Source of the DNA: Megachile rotundata
Taxonomy: Eukaryota; Arthropoda; Insecta; Hymenoptera; Megachilidae
Length of the DNA: 64,000 nucleotides
Assembly: GCF_050947335.1 (NCBI RefSeq)
Contig: NC_134989.1
Location: 3,465,501-3,529,500, forward strand
Direction: 5' to 3'
Made by a program: the position numbers and the translations under genes. Under the pieces are notes generated by a model that was not told where the DNA came from, ran no database searches, and worked only from the letters and a program-made list of their open reading frames with translations. Within the stretch, counting starts at the first letter, position 1. Every line of letters starts with the position of its first letter. Shown piece after piece: positions 1 to 11,037 of the stretch.

Positions 1-43
1 TAGAAACAGAGCAAGAATTGTGACATTTCGTTTTTACTAACAG

Positions 44-358
44 TGTTGCAATGTCCAGGAGGACAAACAGCAACAGTGAAAAGACGAAAAAAGTCGACCG
101 CAGCGCCAAATCCGAAGAAAATGTTCGAGGAGGCGCAGATGGTTCGAAGAGTGAAAGCATATCTCGCTAATATGAAAGTTATCACGGATGAGGAGCGGTT
201 ACACGCTCTTTCCGTGGAGTGTGAACCTCATGCAGGAGCTGTTGCAGTAGCTGCTGCGGTACCTCTTAGTACAAGCAGAGGAAGAAGGCATCCTTCTCCT
301 ACTTTATCAACCACTAGCAGTGCCAGTAGCACGAGCGAAGGTAGAAAGAGTATACAAG
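44..358 (+). CDS. Gef26: Gef26 exon a: post-catalytic conserved block
   Basis: The acceptor is a T-rich tract ending ACTAACAG at 43. The donor is G|GTAAAT after 358. The exon is 315 nt, with phase 1 at both ends. It encodes a Lys/Arg stretch, then the EAQMVRRVKAYL and CEP blocks that identify the RapGEF2/6 family, then a Ser/Thr-rich tail. Reading past the donor stops after about eight codons, so the intron is real in this frame. Confidence 0.85.
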
Positions 359-3300
359 GTAAATTTATTTTATATTGCTGAGTGTATAAGTTCCCGCGAT
401 ACCGTAGAACAAAGAAGGCACTAAATATCAAAACTGTCTACTAAATTTATTGAAAATAAGTTAGTGTGTTAATTTAGACTGCGGGAACTCATTTACACAT
501 TTTATAAATATTAGTTGTTATAGAATGAAACTAATTGTAACTTGTACGTTTAGGCACAAAGTTCGGAGCAGCATCGCCACAGGCGGTACGAAAAATGTTG
601 GCGCTCTCCGATCCTCACAAAACTCGTCCATACCAACCTAAACATTGTCCACCACCGCTTCCAGTGCCAGGATTAGCGTTGCATTCCAGCGGACTGGAGC
701 CTAGTCCTGGTGCACCTAGGAGAGTAGGATCTGGTAGCCGAGTTCCTATGCATGAGCGATCCCATAGCGATACTCCTTCCAGTTTACCACCACCTGTCGA
801 TCTCAGTGCTGAAAGTAGTAGTGTAACCAGCCTGAGCAATCTTCAGCCGTTAAGAAAAACGTTGACCAGCGGTAAGTTGATCAATCTCGACGCGTAAAAT
901 GGTTCGAAACGAGATGCTGTCGACCAACGTGATTATAACGTGTTAACTATTACCGATAACGGTGTTTCTTTTTCATCGTTAATTTCAAGTGCTTCTTATC
1001 TCGCGATACAAAACAACAGACACATCTCGTGAAGTACCATCGTGTGCACCTTTCATTGCTCGTGACCGTACACACTGGTCAGGTTTCGCAAATATAAGAA
1101 ACTTTCATTTTATATGCACGCTGCACAGCCGTTTACGCAATTCATAAATGTTCCATGTTTATATTTAGCTTCTATCCATTTTACACGCATCTTGTACGCC
1201 GATTATCGTAGCTCGCGCTTCTTTTTCGATCAATATATTATCGTTCCGTGTTTTTATACGTGCCATGGTTCTAAATCCTAAGGCGAAGAACGTCTAGCTT
1301 CAACTTAAATCACTCACCATGGGACATACGGATGCGTGAATGACATCCTCTTGTACGATTCCACTTGACAAGGACATTCAGATTCTTTTTTAAACAACCT
1401 GTAGCCTCGAAATTTTGATAATCTGTCAAGTCCAAATCGCTAAATAAATTATAGGAAATAATTCGGATAGATTGAACAGAATTTACCTTTTCAGGAACCG
1501 GTATTTTTGCAATCACAGTAATAATTAATCTGATTTTGACCGCTTCTTTGCTCGAAGTAGCTGTTCTAGTCGCTTACAGAAGAATGTTCCTAGTAGGCGT
1601 GCATCGAAAAACAAACGCTGTGCGAGCGAGATTGTTAATCGTGATTAAATCGACAATTGATGTTCTCGTTGAGTTTCAAGCATGAAAGGAAAGGAGAAAA
1701 AGAGAGAGTGTGTGTGTGAGCTACGGAATTCACGTGTCCAAATGAACACGACTAACCTTTGTTAGATGATTAGCAGTTTAGCGGGAGCAGCAGGGCGAGA
1801 ACTGGGCTAGAATGTGTAGTGATAGAAGTGTCTTGGGGACGTGTGCGTAGGTTCAGTGACGAGCAGTGACAGTGGTCACAGTACACAGCTGGACAGCCAC
1901 AGTGGGAGCAGCGTAGAAGCTGGTGGTAGTCCACCGCCACCGCAAAGACGCCACTCCGCCATGCAAGGTACGTAAACGAGAACCAGAGAAACATCAGCAA
2001 AAGAAAACAATTCACCAAGCTCGTGCTCATTACCTCTCTTCTATTCCTTTTTTTGCCCGACCCGTAAACCGTAGACTAGAAGGTAGAAGCAAAGAACAAG
2101 AATCTGGAGTGGTCCGACCATAAACTTTGCTTTTCATAACTTGTACTTTCTATGACCATGTGTATAACGTGAATGCTCCACATTGTTCATGCAGGACGTA
2201 TCCATGTAACATTAACCACGATTTTTCAAGCTCTTGTACAAATATCAAAGAAATATTTCGAATAAGTTAATTAGTCCATAAGAAATTTGGTCTTTGTATA
2301 TATTTTTAGAACGTAATTAATTAAGTAGAGGCTGGATAACTTTTATTCAAAACGTTTCTTTTGTAAATCATTAAGACTGCTTGAACTATGGTGATTAATC
2401 ATAAAAGTATACATTCTGTATAGATGCAATAAATACGGTGGAAATTTCACGTGTCGTGAATACGATTGAGTGTTAAAAGTTGAGTCTCTGTTTTTATTTT
2501 GGTAAAAAGGAAAAGTATCCAAGTAGTGTGTGACATTATTATTGGTAGTTAGTAAAAGAGAATGATTCATTGGAACGGTGTGATATTTGTTGTACGTGTT
2601 TTGGACGATCACAACACACACACGCGAGTAATCCTATTGAACAATTTTTTCATTAATTTTTAATTATGTTTATTCCTATTCTCACTACCGGACATCCTTT
2701 TAGATTCGAGCGTCGATAAAAGAAAACACGTATGTCCCATGGCCACTCATCTTCATTATCTTTCTTGTCTATGGTTAGCCGTGGAAACTCCGATGGAACT
2801 TGAGCTGCTGATTTTATATATATACATCATCCTCTTCTTTGCTCTTTTTTATCATCCTCCCCGGTTACTTTATTCATTTAATCGTTTAGCCGAGCGTTGC
2901 GCCCGATAATGTAGGTAAACGTGCTTTATAGCCGCTTTTATCTCGGACTTCCGATTGCTTTTTCAGTACATTTATCGCTTGAAGCTTTTCACGGAGACTC
3001 GCTTCTTTACGCAGTAAGGGGCATTTCATGCATATGATACGCATACGGTGATATTTATATAAGCGACACATCGACCCAATTTTCGCGATCTTTGCACTCG
3101 CGATACTCACTGAAAGACATTTATTCCTTCACGTTCAGGGACACAAGATTTTTCGCACTTACAAACGATTGTCGTCATTTTTACGGTGCGATATTTAATG
3201 TGAACGAGTACTCCGACAAAAAGAATTCGCTCATTCATTCATTCTGTTCAATTCGAGTCACTTTGACTTGAAATGATTCAGTTTCAATATGACTCAGACC

Positions 3301-6300
3301 GATGTCATTCAGTTCCATATAATCCAATTTGTTACGGTTCAATCCTATACGATTTACCTTCATTCGATTCGATTCAATTCCTAGTTTGAATCTATTCAGT
3401 TCCGCGTCATTTAATTCGGCGTATTTCAATTCAATTCGATTCAGTTCGATTCAATTTAACGTGTTTCAATTTGATGCCACTCAATTTTCGGTTCTATGGA
3501 TTCGAATTTAATGCGACTTGGTTACACACATTTTAATTAGACGGGTTGACACGTTTAAATCCAACAAATTTTGATTCTACATGATTCAATCTATGTTCCA
3601 ATTCGATTCACTGTACTGGGCACTTGTAAACTGGTTTCTTGGACATTCGAATCCACGAATATTCATTTGGAGTTGGTTATTTATCGTAATTGAGTATTTA
3701 ACTCTGCTGGTCGCCTAAACGAGCACAAACGAATGCTGTTACCCTTGAACGTTTTTGCTTGTTTAGTCAGAACACGGCGTGAATTATTGGATGAAAAATA
3801 AATTAGAACGATAATAATAATAATAAAATGGCGCGAAATTGTACATTTTGTAAAAAGACATTTCGTATGTGGCCTGTGTGTGGTGCAGGGTCTGTTTTGA
3901 GAGGTGGTGCACCTCCGTTCCCTCACGCGGTAGCAGTGTTACCTCCGCTTCCTGCCAACCACAACCAGAATCACAACCACAATCATCATCACCACCACCA
4001 CCATCACCACCAACATTATTACGATCATCACCATCACCAACCCCAAAATCCTCAAGGTGAGTCCGCGATTGTCTTGCCCGTCTTTGAGTTTCTTTCCTGC
4101 AATTGGCCTGTGTGATCTATCTTTTTTCGTAGAACTGTTCACTATGATCACATTGTTTCCGGAATAGAAAGATATGAAATTTTTCAATTATTGCATGATG
4201 TCAAATAAAAACGTTGTTGGTGATGGAGTGTAGATAGTCGGAAAAGTTTGAATGAAATTTTAATCGATTTGGTGTATTCGAAGGTGATTAATAAAACACG
4301 TTGTTTGTTCCCCGGAAACAATGTGTTAAAGTTTGAGGTGTATTCGTGTACAGCGATGCATTGAGCTTAATCTGTATTAATCGCTTGCTCGAAGAATTGG
4401 CGTATGCACGCTAATAACCACGTGAGTATCGTTATCCTTGCTTGCCGTATGCCGTGTGTGTGTTATGAAGTGTGTTGCATCGATCTTGTTCACCGTGTAC
4501 CGCGTTTTCTTAGGATTAACGGAAAACGAAGGCTTCTTTTCAGGGTGTATTAACTGGTTTTCTCTGCTTTCCTTTTCTTGGGCTGAACTTTGCCGGTGTA
4601 GAACGAGTGTTGCCTCTTAGAACCCGTTCGTCTCTCTTGAGATTCTGAATGAGTACGACGAGTACCGTTATTTTCTTGTGTTCATTCTATATTAATAACT
4701 GTGTAATAGGATCGATGAATAAATCGATTTAAAAGAACTAGGATTGATTATATTAGTCATAAAAATTTTCATATTTTTGATATACAGTATATGAATTAGA
4801 ATGTAAATTTTTAATTGCCTTTTGGCGATTCAGGTAGCTATGTAGGAGGGCTAGGAAAAGTAAAGGAGAGGGAGAACGTTTCGTCCGGGACCTGCTAGTG
4901 GACTCATCAGTAAGGCGTTCTAGCAGGCCCTTGCCTTAGACGCGGATATGTGAGGAAGGGATGGACAGGAACAATATGGAAAGAATTGTCCATCATCCTC
5001 GATGCGGAAAACTTAGAGTGTAATGGACAATTCTTTCCGTTTCGTACTCTTTGGACTTACCGTTGGGACCGTAGATCCTCGGCTATCAGTTTCGGCAGGC
5101 AGAGTCAAATCCGCGGCACTTACTGCAACAATAAGACCGATTTTATGACTTACTACTCAAATCGTGACGTTTCTGCTGAAAATCAGTAAATTTCTAAGCG
5201 TTATATCTCGAAAATTAATAAAAATCGGGTGAGTACATAAGCCCTTGATAATTTCGTCTTGAAAAGCACTATCGCCTGATCGAAAAAAAAATATATAGTT
5301 CCATTTAAAAAACGAAACTTCACCATCATATCTTTTACACTAATAACAATAAAAAAATTTTGCTTCCGCCAAAACATAGGGCCTCTTTTACCCTGCAATT
5401 TCCATATAAGCAGTTTTTCGTGACATCAATAGTTCATGAGATATCACGCTGTAACACTTTGGCGCGGACACCCTGTATGAATAGGAAGGCTCTTTGAGTA
5501 TTAGCGAGAAAGTCTAGGTCTCGATCCTATGCGCCGTCTAGTGGCGATGAGCGTGGGAGTGAAACCGCTACAGCTAAATATTTTCTATGTAGTCTTTACA
5601 TTTTTCAAAGCTCCTGGGTTATTGAACATTCAAATTTAGAAATGTTTTAGCTTTCAGATTTCGGAATGATAAATATAAAAATTTGCAAACTTTCAAATTC
5701 AGAAACTTTTAAAACTGCAAACTTTCAAACTCAGCAATTCTTAAACTTGCAAATCTTTAAAGTTAGAAATTTATATATATAAAAATTTCAAATTGTCAAC
5801 TTCTAATATTTAAAATTATCACATCTTTGATTATAGGAATTTCAAATTTACAAATCTTAAAAATTTCGAAGCTCTTAAAATTTAAGGGATCTGGAGATAT
5901 TTCATTTTCGAAATACCCTTAAAAAGGAAAGACTAATAAATTTACTTCTCTGACGTAAATAGAATTAGAATAAAGTTTTTTGAAAAGGGGGGCTAATATC
6001 TGCAACCCCCTTTAATTATCCATTAATCAAGCCCTGGTGCAAGTATTCTTGAAAAACTTAGTATTACTAAAATATTAAAAACGAATTTCATAAATAATGA
6101 AATACGTATTCTGTTTGCTGTATACAGGATGTTTCACAAGTAGTGTCGGTCCCTGAAATGGAGGTTGTTGACGTTATTCTGTCCGTGTTTTTCCTTAATA
6201 ATTCAAAAACGAAGCTTCAAACTCTATTTTTGCAAAGGGAAATCTTGTACAGAATCATGTTAGCTACCCCCCATTTCAGGGACCTACACTAGTTGTGAGA

Positions 6301-9300
6301 CACTCTATGTATATACATATACCCCATATTCGTTTTAAACACTGAATAAGTACACGAAATAAGAGAGTTAAAAAACAGCATTATCTGAGTCAATTAGATC
6401 GAAATAAATTTTCAATAGATTATTTATCATTTTATTTCCAATTTATTTATTTATTTGGAAATATTTTTCCATTAATTTAATTTGAAAGTTTAGGCAGTAG
6501 CTTGAAATCAGTATCTCTGAATTAATTAATTTTAATTAGATTTTAAATAAATTATTTATAATTTTAATTTAATTATAATTTCAATTACAATATTTATAAT
6601 TTTATTTCCAAATAATTCATTGTTAATTACGAAATTTATCATATTATTTTTGATTAATTTAATTTCGAATAAAATATTCATTATCCTATTCTCAGTTTAT
6701 TTCATTTTGGATATAATATTTGTTTTCTAATTTTCGTGTAAAGTTAAAAGTGTCGAGGTTCGTTCAAATCGTTGTACTCATTTAGAATCGGAGCAGGTGG
6801 TGAATGACTATACGGAAGATAAGGGTGAGAGTAGTTGTCGAGGAGGAGAAGAAACGAGGGTGTGAGAGATCGAGAGAAAGAGAGTCGAGGGTTTTCAGGT
6901 ACTACGGGATTAGGAGTAGGCGTGGGTCTCGGAGTAACGGCTGTACATCCTCCTCCAGGAGCTGGCACAACGATTATGACTACGATGTCGACGATAACTA
7001 CCATGACATCGATGACCACGATACGTCCAGGAATCGGTAGTACACAGTGTCGCCAACCACCTGCGTACAAAGTTGCGGCACAGATGGCAAGGTTGCACAG
7101 GCTTGGCCGTGCCCACAGCCACGAGGGTGTTACCTACAGGACCGACCATGAAGATGGTACAAAGAAAACAAACTCGCTACGTACAATACAATCTACTCTA
7201 CCTCACGTTTATTATATTATAGACGTATACATCTATCTATTATTTTCCTTTTTCTTTCGAAATTTATCATTCTCGAAGCTTGCGCTCCCTACCACTGTCG
7301 ATGGTGATGGGAGTGATTATTATCGAAATCGATTAGTTGATTTGTAAAAAATTATTATCGATTTTATATTAATTTATCGATATATCAAATTTATATAATT
7401 TTACAGTAATTTTAAGAAAAGTGTTGATACACTTTTGATGAGCAATTTTTATTTCTCCTTGGGTAGTATCGATGCTATTGTAGAATTAATATTTATGTAA
7501 TGATAGCTTTATCATTGAGAAAATAGTGACAGAACAAAATTAGTGATGCGATTTTGGTAACTTAACTAGAGTAGATTAAAGTTTGTATGTAGATCACAAG
7601 AATGACAGTTTGAGTAATTTCAATTAAATTTTTATTTTAAATCAATAATTTATCTATTTAACAGTAATTTATTAGTAATTTATCAAATTAAACAGTAGTA
7701 ATTAGTAATTTATCCAATTAAGCAGTAATAGTTAGTAATTTTCTTAATTATTTATTAATTCTATAAAATAATTTACATTTTAAATATTGTTCGTAGTATC
7801 GATACTGACTTTAATCGTTATTTATTATTGTTTGATATAATATTAACGAATGTGAAATATTAACAAGTTAGATTTCCTTTAGATATCTTTGAATTGATTT
7901 GATAATAATTGCATAGTTCTGTCCTATCAGTCCCATCATTAATTATCGATAATGCACGGAGAAAAATGTTAAATACAATTTCTTATTTTTTCAACGTTTC
8001 GCTTATTCGCTGCGCAAGATCAGTGGATTTATTTTGGTATTTTTTCGCTTTACCTTTGCAGACATGTACCTAATTGCAAACAATAGGATATGTTTATTCA
8101 TATAATCATGAGTATAAATGCACACAATTTTATTACTGAACTTAAAGTTTGATATATTGAATACTCTAAAAAGAATTATCGTATTTCATAATTAATTGCT
8201 TACAACAGTATGGAAAGTAATTAAACTTATTGTTAGAGTCAGTTATAGACTAATTATGTAGCTCTGTATATCCCTGTCTTATATCTCTAGATTCCCGGGT
8301 TTTATATTCCTGGATTTTTAGAATTATGAATCATCTAGAATCAACTTCCATATTTTTACATTTCTCTATTTCTAGATTTTTAAACCACTAGACTTATATT
8401 TCTCTGTATCCTCAGGTGGTTACATTTCTAAATCCTTGTCGCTGTAGATCCTTATATCCCTAGATATTCAGGTTTCTGTATCCGAAGATCCTTAGATCCC
8501 TAGACTTCCAGCTCTCTATATTCCTAGACCTTTAGATTCGTTGGTTTCTAGATTTCTAAATTCATTGAGCTGTGGATTTCTATATCTCTAGATTCCTAAA
8601 TCAATAGATTTCTATTTCATTATATTCTCAGGCCTTTGATTTCTGAATCCCTAGATTTTCCGATTCCTAAATTCCTATATTGCTAGATCTTTGTTGTCTT
8701 AAATCCTATATCTGTAGATACCTACGTATACCTAGAAGCATCGTATATCTATATATTCGTAAATCCCTATCTCCCTAGTTATATTATGAATATTAGTATA
8801 ATAATATTAATTTGGGTATTTTTGGGGAATAATAATATTTAGTGTTCCCACGTAATATTGCAAAATTAAATGAGCTATATTAATGATAATTAGTGTTCAT
8901 AATAATTTTGGTTTCATTTAGTTACAATTTGATATACGAAAATATATAATATTTCTAATTTTTTTTTTTTTTTTCCTTTTTGGAATTCTTATCCCAAATA
9001 GTATCATGTCTGGAAAGGTTTAAATTTTTAAGTGTATTTCAATCTAATTTCCTTTTGGTTCCAAATGTAGCGCAAGTTTTCAATAACGATTCAGCTCTCA
9101 CACTTTTCTCGATAACATTTTTCACCGTGACGAATGTCACGATGCTCGATTACTCTTCTTGTTGCGACCAAACATTCGAAACGTCGTAGAGCAGGATTCT
9201 AGTATCTCCAAACGAAACACTTCGAACGTCACCGTGGAATCTTCTTTCTTCCGATGGATGAGCTATGCAAATAGACACTATATATCTTTAGCTACCATTA

Positions 9301-10468
9301 TATGCGATCTATCGATCGAATACAATGTATGTATGAACACACTCACACGTATATACCGTTTGACGAATGATTCCTACGGTGGGATCGTTGTTTGTTATTC
9401 GATGTACATGTTTTTATCTGAATAATCTCGCAGCAAACTGTAAATAACGACATACGCAACCACACATTTATTTCACTTGTATATTATTTATTCAACCGCA
9501 AAAGTGGCTGTATAACACGCGTGTTCTATGTGTGCATCACTGTTAACTTCGTGTTTTGTATCATTTCATTTATTTTGTACTATTCGTTCCGTCAATGCAC
9601 TTATTCCTTTTTTTTATTACGCATCTTGTCCAGCAATTCAAGTTTTTTTCGTCTGTGAGCTACGATTATGTATCGATGTTTCGTGCACTTGCTGCAGGCT
9701 TGTTTTGCAATTGAATAGTGCGATTTTTAAGATTGCAGTGGCGATATTACACGTTCCAATTACCCCGCATATATACGTTACTCGTAGCCCCGAGTCAAGA
9801 GGCATGTCGAGTTTGCTTATCACCTTTTTTTTTGCACGTCATGCTCCATGATCCTTTCTCCGTTTGGATCGATTTGATTTTTGCGAATGGAGTTCGTCAC
9901 CTTATGCAGCTAGTTTCTTTCAGGAATTTAATGATAATTAATTATACGTAGTGTATTTCTTTTTATAGCGAAGAGACTGGAATCTACTTTGGCGAATACG
10001 TTTTTGATGACTTTCGTTTAGTTAACGAGTATGATTCTTTTTCATCTTTATGTCGTTAGTTTGCATAAGTTTTCGTAATATATTGTTGGGTAAAATGCAG
10101 ATTTCTAAGCTTTTTAATTTTTAAGATTAGAAATTTAGAATCTATTGATTTGGAAATATATTTTTATTGCTGTAATTATTGCAAATATATTATATTTTAT
10201 TAAATGTAAATAGTATAAGAAATATTTTAAATTTTAGATTAATAAACATTACATGATCTTAATATTTAATGATTATACATTTTTTCTAAGCAGCAAACTG
10301 TTGTTAAAAATTTCAAGTATATAAGTATAAAACAGTTAATATTCATCCAAAGTAGACGCCAATCAGCAAAACATGCAGCATTCGATCGAATCAGCACACA
10401 AATTATAACTGAACCAACCACTGTCCCTGTTTTCAGACGATGAGGACGCCCAAGTATCAGCGGTTTAA
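44..10468 (+). CDS. Gef26: PDZ-GEF type Rap guanine nucleotide exchange factor (RapGEF2/6, Drosophila Gef26/dizzy), C-terminal half, six exons
   Basis: Join of 44-358, 554-871, 1857-1967, 3889-4056, 6899-7156 and 10437-10468; 5' part lies upstream of the window. Seen: about 399 residues plus a split first codon, with every donor and acceptor GT/AG and every junction phase 1, so the frame runs to a single TAA. The product opens with a basic RRRKK-like stretch and the block FEEAQMVRRVKAYL followed by LSVECEP, which matches the segment just after the CDC25 catalytic domain in vertebrate RapGEF2. It then becomes Pro/Ser/His/Thr-rich and disordered, has a QPPAYKVAAQMARL block resembling the vertebrate PPDYSVAVQ segment, and ends DDEDAQVSAV. 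Family knowledge: these proteins load Rap1 with GTP at membranes and junctions, and the C-terminal SAV motif binds PDZ proteins such as MAGI. The catalytic CDC25, RA, PDZ and cNMP-like domains are not in this window. Identity is strong; completeness of the exon set between 4056 and 6899 is less certain. Confidence 0.85.
359..553 (+). other. Gef26 intron (195 bp)
   Basis: GTAAAT...TTTAG intron between exons a and b. AT-rich, with stops in the exon frame. Nothing else is seen in it. Confidence 0.8.
554..871 (+). CDS. Gef26: Gef26 exon b: Pro/Ser-rich linker
   Basis: Acceptor GTTTAG at 548-553, donor G|GTAAGT after 871, 318 nt, phase 1/1. The residues run GTKFGAASPQAVRKMLALS, then a proline-rich stretch (PPPLPVPG), then a serine-rich end. 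The segment reads as a disordered adaptor region. If the following intron were retained, the frame would end after eight more residues at 895-897. Confidence 0.85.
872..1856 (+). other. Gef26 intron (985 bp)
   Basis: GTAAGT...TTCAG. Unremarkable AT-rich sequence with short GT-rich runs near 1700. No exon or repeat recognised. Confidence 0.75.
1857..1967 (+). CDS. Gef26: Gef26 exon c: SSDSGHS serine-rich exon
   Basis: Acceptor TAGGTTCAG at 1848-1856, donor G|GTACGT after 1967, 111 nt, phase 1/1. It joins the previous exon as LTSV-TSSDSGHSTQLDSHSG and ends SPPPPQRRHSAMQ. The DSGxS-like serine cluster resembles the DSGRGS stretch of vertebrate RapGEF2, a phosphorylation/degron-like element in that family. 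The function here is inferred. The exon is too short to be seen as a long open frame on its own. Confidence 0.75.
1968..3888 (+). other. Gef26 intron with a GATTCA-type cryptic repeat
   Basis: GTACGT...TGCAG, about 1.9 kb. It contains the low-complexity patch at 3230-3620 listed separately. A candidate branch/acceptor cannot be refined by eye. Confidence 0.7.
3230..3620. repeat. Cryptic simple repeat built on ATTCGATTCA/TTCAATTC
   Basis: Degenerate runs of GATTCA, TTCAATTC and ATTCGATTC fill about 390 bp with no fixed long period. Open frames on both strands here (for example rich in Asn/Glu/Arg or Phe/Ser) are by-products of the repeat and are not genes. A reverse-orientation counterpart lies at about 11980-12190. 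Confidence 0.7.
3889..4056 (+). CDS. Gef26: Gef26 exon d: histidine-rich exon
   Basis: Acceptor GGTGCAG ending at 3888 (weak pyrimidine tract), donor G|GTGAGT after 4056, 168 nt, phase 1/1. It encodes GSVLRGGAPPFP, a short hydrophobic/proline stretch, then an Asn/His tract with nine consecutive His followed by more His. The His tract is CAC/CAT repeat DNA and is probably length-variable. Being symmetric, the exon could be skipped without shifting the frame. Confidence 0.7.
3957..4040 (+). repeat. CAC/CAT trinucleotide-like tract encoding polyhistidine
   Basis: Imperfect CAC/CAT/AAC repeat inside Gef26 exon d, translated as an Asn/His tract and nine His in a row. Likely to vary in length between alleles (inference). 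Confidence 0.8.
4860..5480. mobile_element. Composite transposon remnant with hairpins
   Basis: Seen: CCTGCTAG (4891-4898) pairs with CTAGCAGG (4920-4927). GGAAAGAATTGTCCAT (4977-4992) pairs exactly with ATGGACAATTCTTTCC (5023-5038). The block ends with ACACCCTGTATGA near 5470, a terminal sequence type common in insect DNA transposons. The ORF at 4950-5189 lies in this block and resembles no family I know. The family is not identified; the boundaries are approximate. Confidence 0.45.
5600..5890. repeat. Low-complexity AAATTT/CTTTCAAA patch
   Basis: Degenerate runs of ACTTTCAAATTC and AAATTT, of the same style as the octamer-derived patches found across the window. No coding signal. Confidence 0.55.
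6123..6311. mobile_element. MITE with about 42-bp terminal inverted repeats
   Basis: The left end (6123-6165) and the reverse complement of the right end (6269-6311) share TCACAA, TAGTGT and the long identical core GGTCCCTGAAATGG. Total length is about 190 bp, with no ORF. It is flanked by TATA-rich sequence, consistent with a TA target. It lies inside a Gef26 intron. Confidence 0.8.
6899..7156 (+). CDS. Gef26: Gef26 exon e: Gly/Thr-rich then conserved PPAYKVAAQMARL exon
   Basis: Acceptor GTTTTCAG at 6891-6898, donor G|GTACAA after 7156, 258 nt, phase 1/1. The first third is GLGVGVGLG and a Met/Thr repeat. The last third, QPPAYKVAAQMARLHRLGR, resembles the conserved stretch that precedes the C terminus in vertebrate RapGEF2. 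The purine-rich sequence 5' of 6891 also carries stops in this frame, which supports the acceptor chosen. Confidence 0.75.
7157..10436 (+). other. Gef26 last intron (3.3 kb)
   Basis: GTACAA...TTTTCAG. It contains AT-rich sequence, a CTAGATTC-type low-complexity stretch at 8270-8790, and a more complex island at about 9100-9420 carrying a POU octamer ATGCAAAT at 9265-9272. No further exon was recognised. Confidence 0.65.
8270..8790. repeat. CTAGATTCCTAAAT-type degenerate repeat
   Basis: Repeated CTAGAT, ATTCCTA and ATCCCTAGA words with no strict long period. It resembles diverged copies of the AAATTCCT octamer array at 26.8 kb. Confidence 0.6.
10437..10468 (+). CDS. Gef26: Gef26 terminal coding exon encoding the PDZ ligand
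   Basis: A 32-nt coding piece follows CTGTTTTCAG (10427-10436). With the G carried from 7156 it reads DDEDAQVSAV and TAA at 10466-10468. Vertebrate RapGEF2 and RapGEF6 end in the same QVSAV, a class I PDZ ligand. This match fixes the gene identity and its 3' coding end. The exon sits behind a 3.3-kb intron and is missed by simple ORF finding. Confidence 0.88.
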
Positions 10469-10823
10469 ACAGTCCATGACATCTGCGAGGAGTTTCTGGT
10501 CATCCTTTTGTTTCACCCCCTCATCGCACTGTTTCTTCACGCGACCAAGAGGAACACAAACTTTCGTTATCATGTGCCACGTGAAAGAGGAACTTCCCAG
10601 CTAGTGTGTACCTGTTCTCCAAAAACCGAAGGAAGCTTGACAAAGGGGTACATGAACGACAAAGAAACGAAAGAGATAAAATTAATCGTCAAACGCACAG
10701 TACTTTTAACGTGGTATACGTTGAAGGTTCAAACAATAATACCGGTTCCAAGGAAGATCCTTGGATAAGCGAACGAAGCTTGTCTTCCAGAATTGCATGA
10801 GAAAGAAGCTGAGAAGAACCATT

Positions 10824-11037
10824 GAGAATCCGAAGAGACCTGTTAGGACCATACAGAAAAAACAGAAAACATGCATTGATAATCTGAAAAGATAGACATG
10901 CCAAGATCCTGCAGAAGAAATAGAGAAGAGGTACTCAGAACCTGAAGAGATACATCTATTAGGATCCTGTTGAAGAAGCAGAGAAGAGGCACTGAGAACC
11001 TGAAGAGACACGTATGTCAGGATTCTGCAGAAGCACC
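10824..11037 (+). repeat. Four-copy tandem repeat, period 54-58 bp, in Gef26 3' UTR
   Basis: Units start at 10824, 10878, 10936 and 10994. Each begins GAGAACCTGAAGAGA or a variant, continues with a RGGATCCTG-type word and ends GAAGAAGCAGAGAAGAGG or a variant. The last copy is partial. Antisense open frames over this block are artefacts of the repeat. Confidence 0.75.

Larger units (their letters stand above)
4057..6898 (+). other. Gef26 intron (2.8 kb) carrying transposon remnants
   Basis: GTGAGT...TTCAG. It holds a hairpin-containing block at 4834-5480, low-complexity AAATTT-type sequence at 5600-5890, a MITE at 6123-6311 and AT-rich sequence at 6420-6730. Confidence 0.65.

Noticed and set aside
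228..431. Minus-strand 67-codon frame over Gef26 exon a
   Set aside because: It is antisense to a well-supported exon and has no family resemblance.
3939..4187. Minus-strand frame with a Val/Met-rich membrane-like segment
   Set aside because: It is the complement of the CAC/CAT polyhistidine tract.
6744..7149. Antisense frames over Gef26 exon e, including one with hydrophobic Val/Ile runs
   Set aside because: The Val/Ile runs are the reverse complement of the exon's Thr/Met-coding repeat; the sense exon has matched splice phases and family resemblance.
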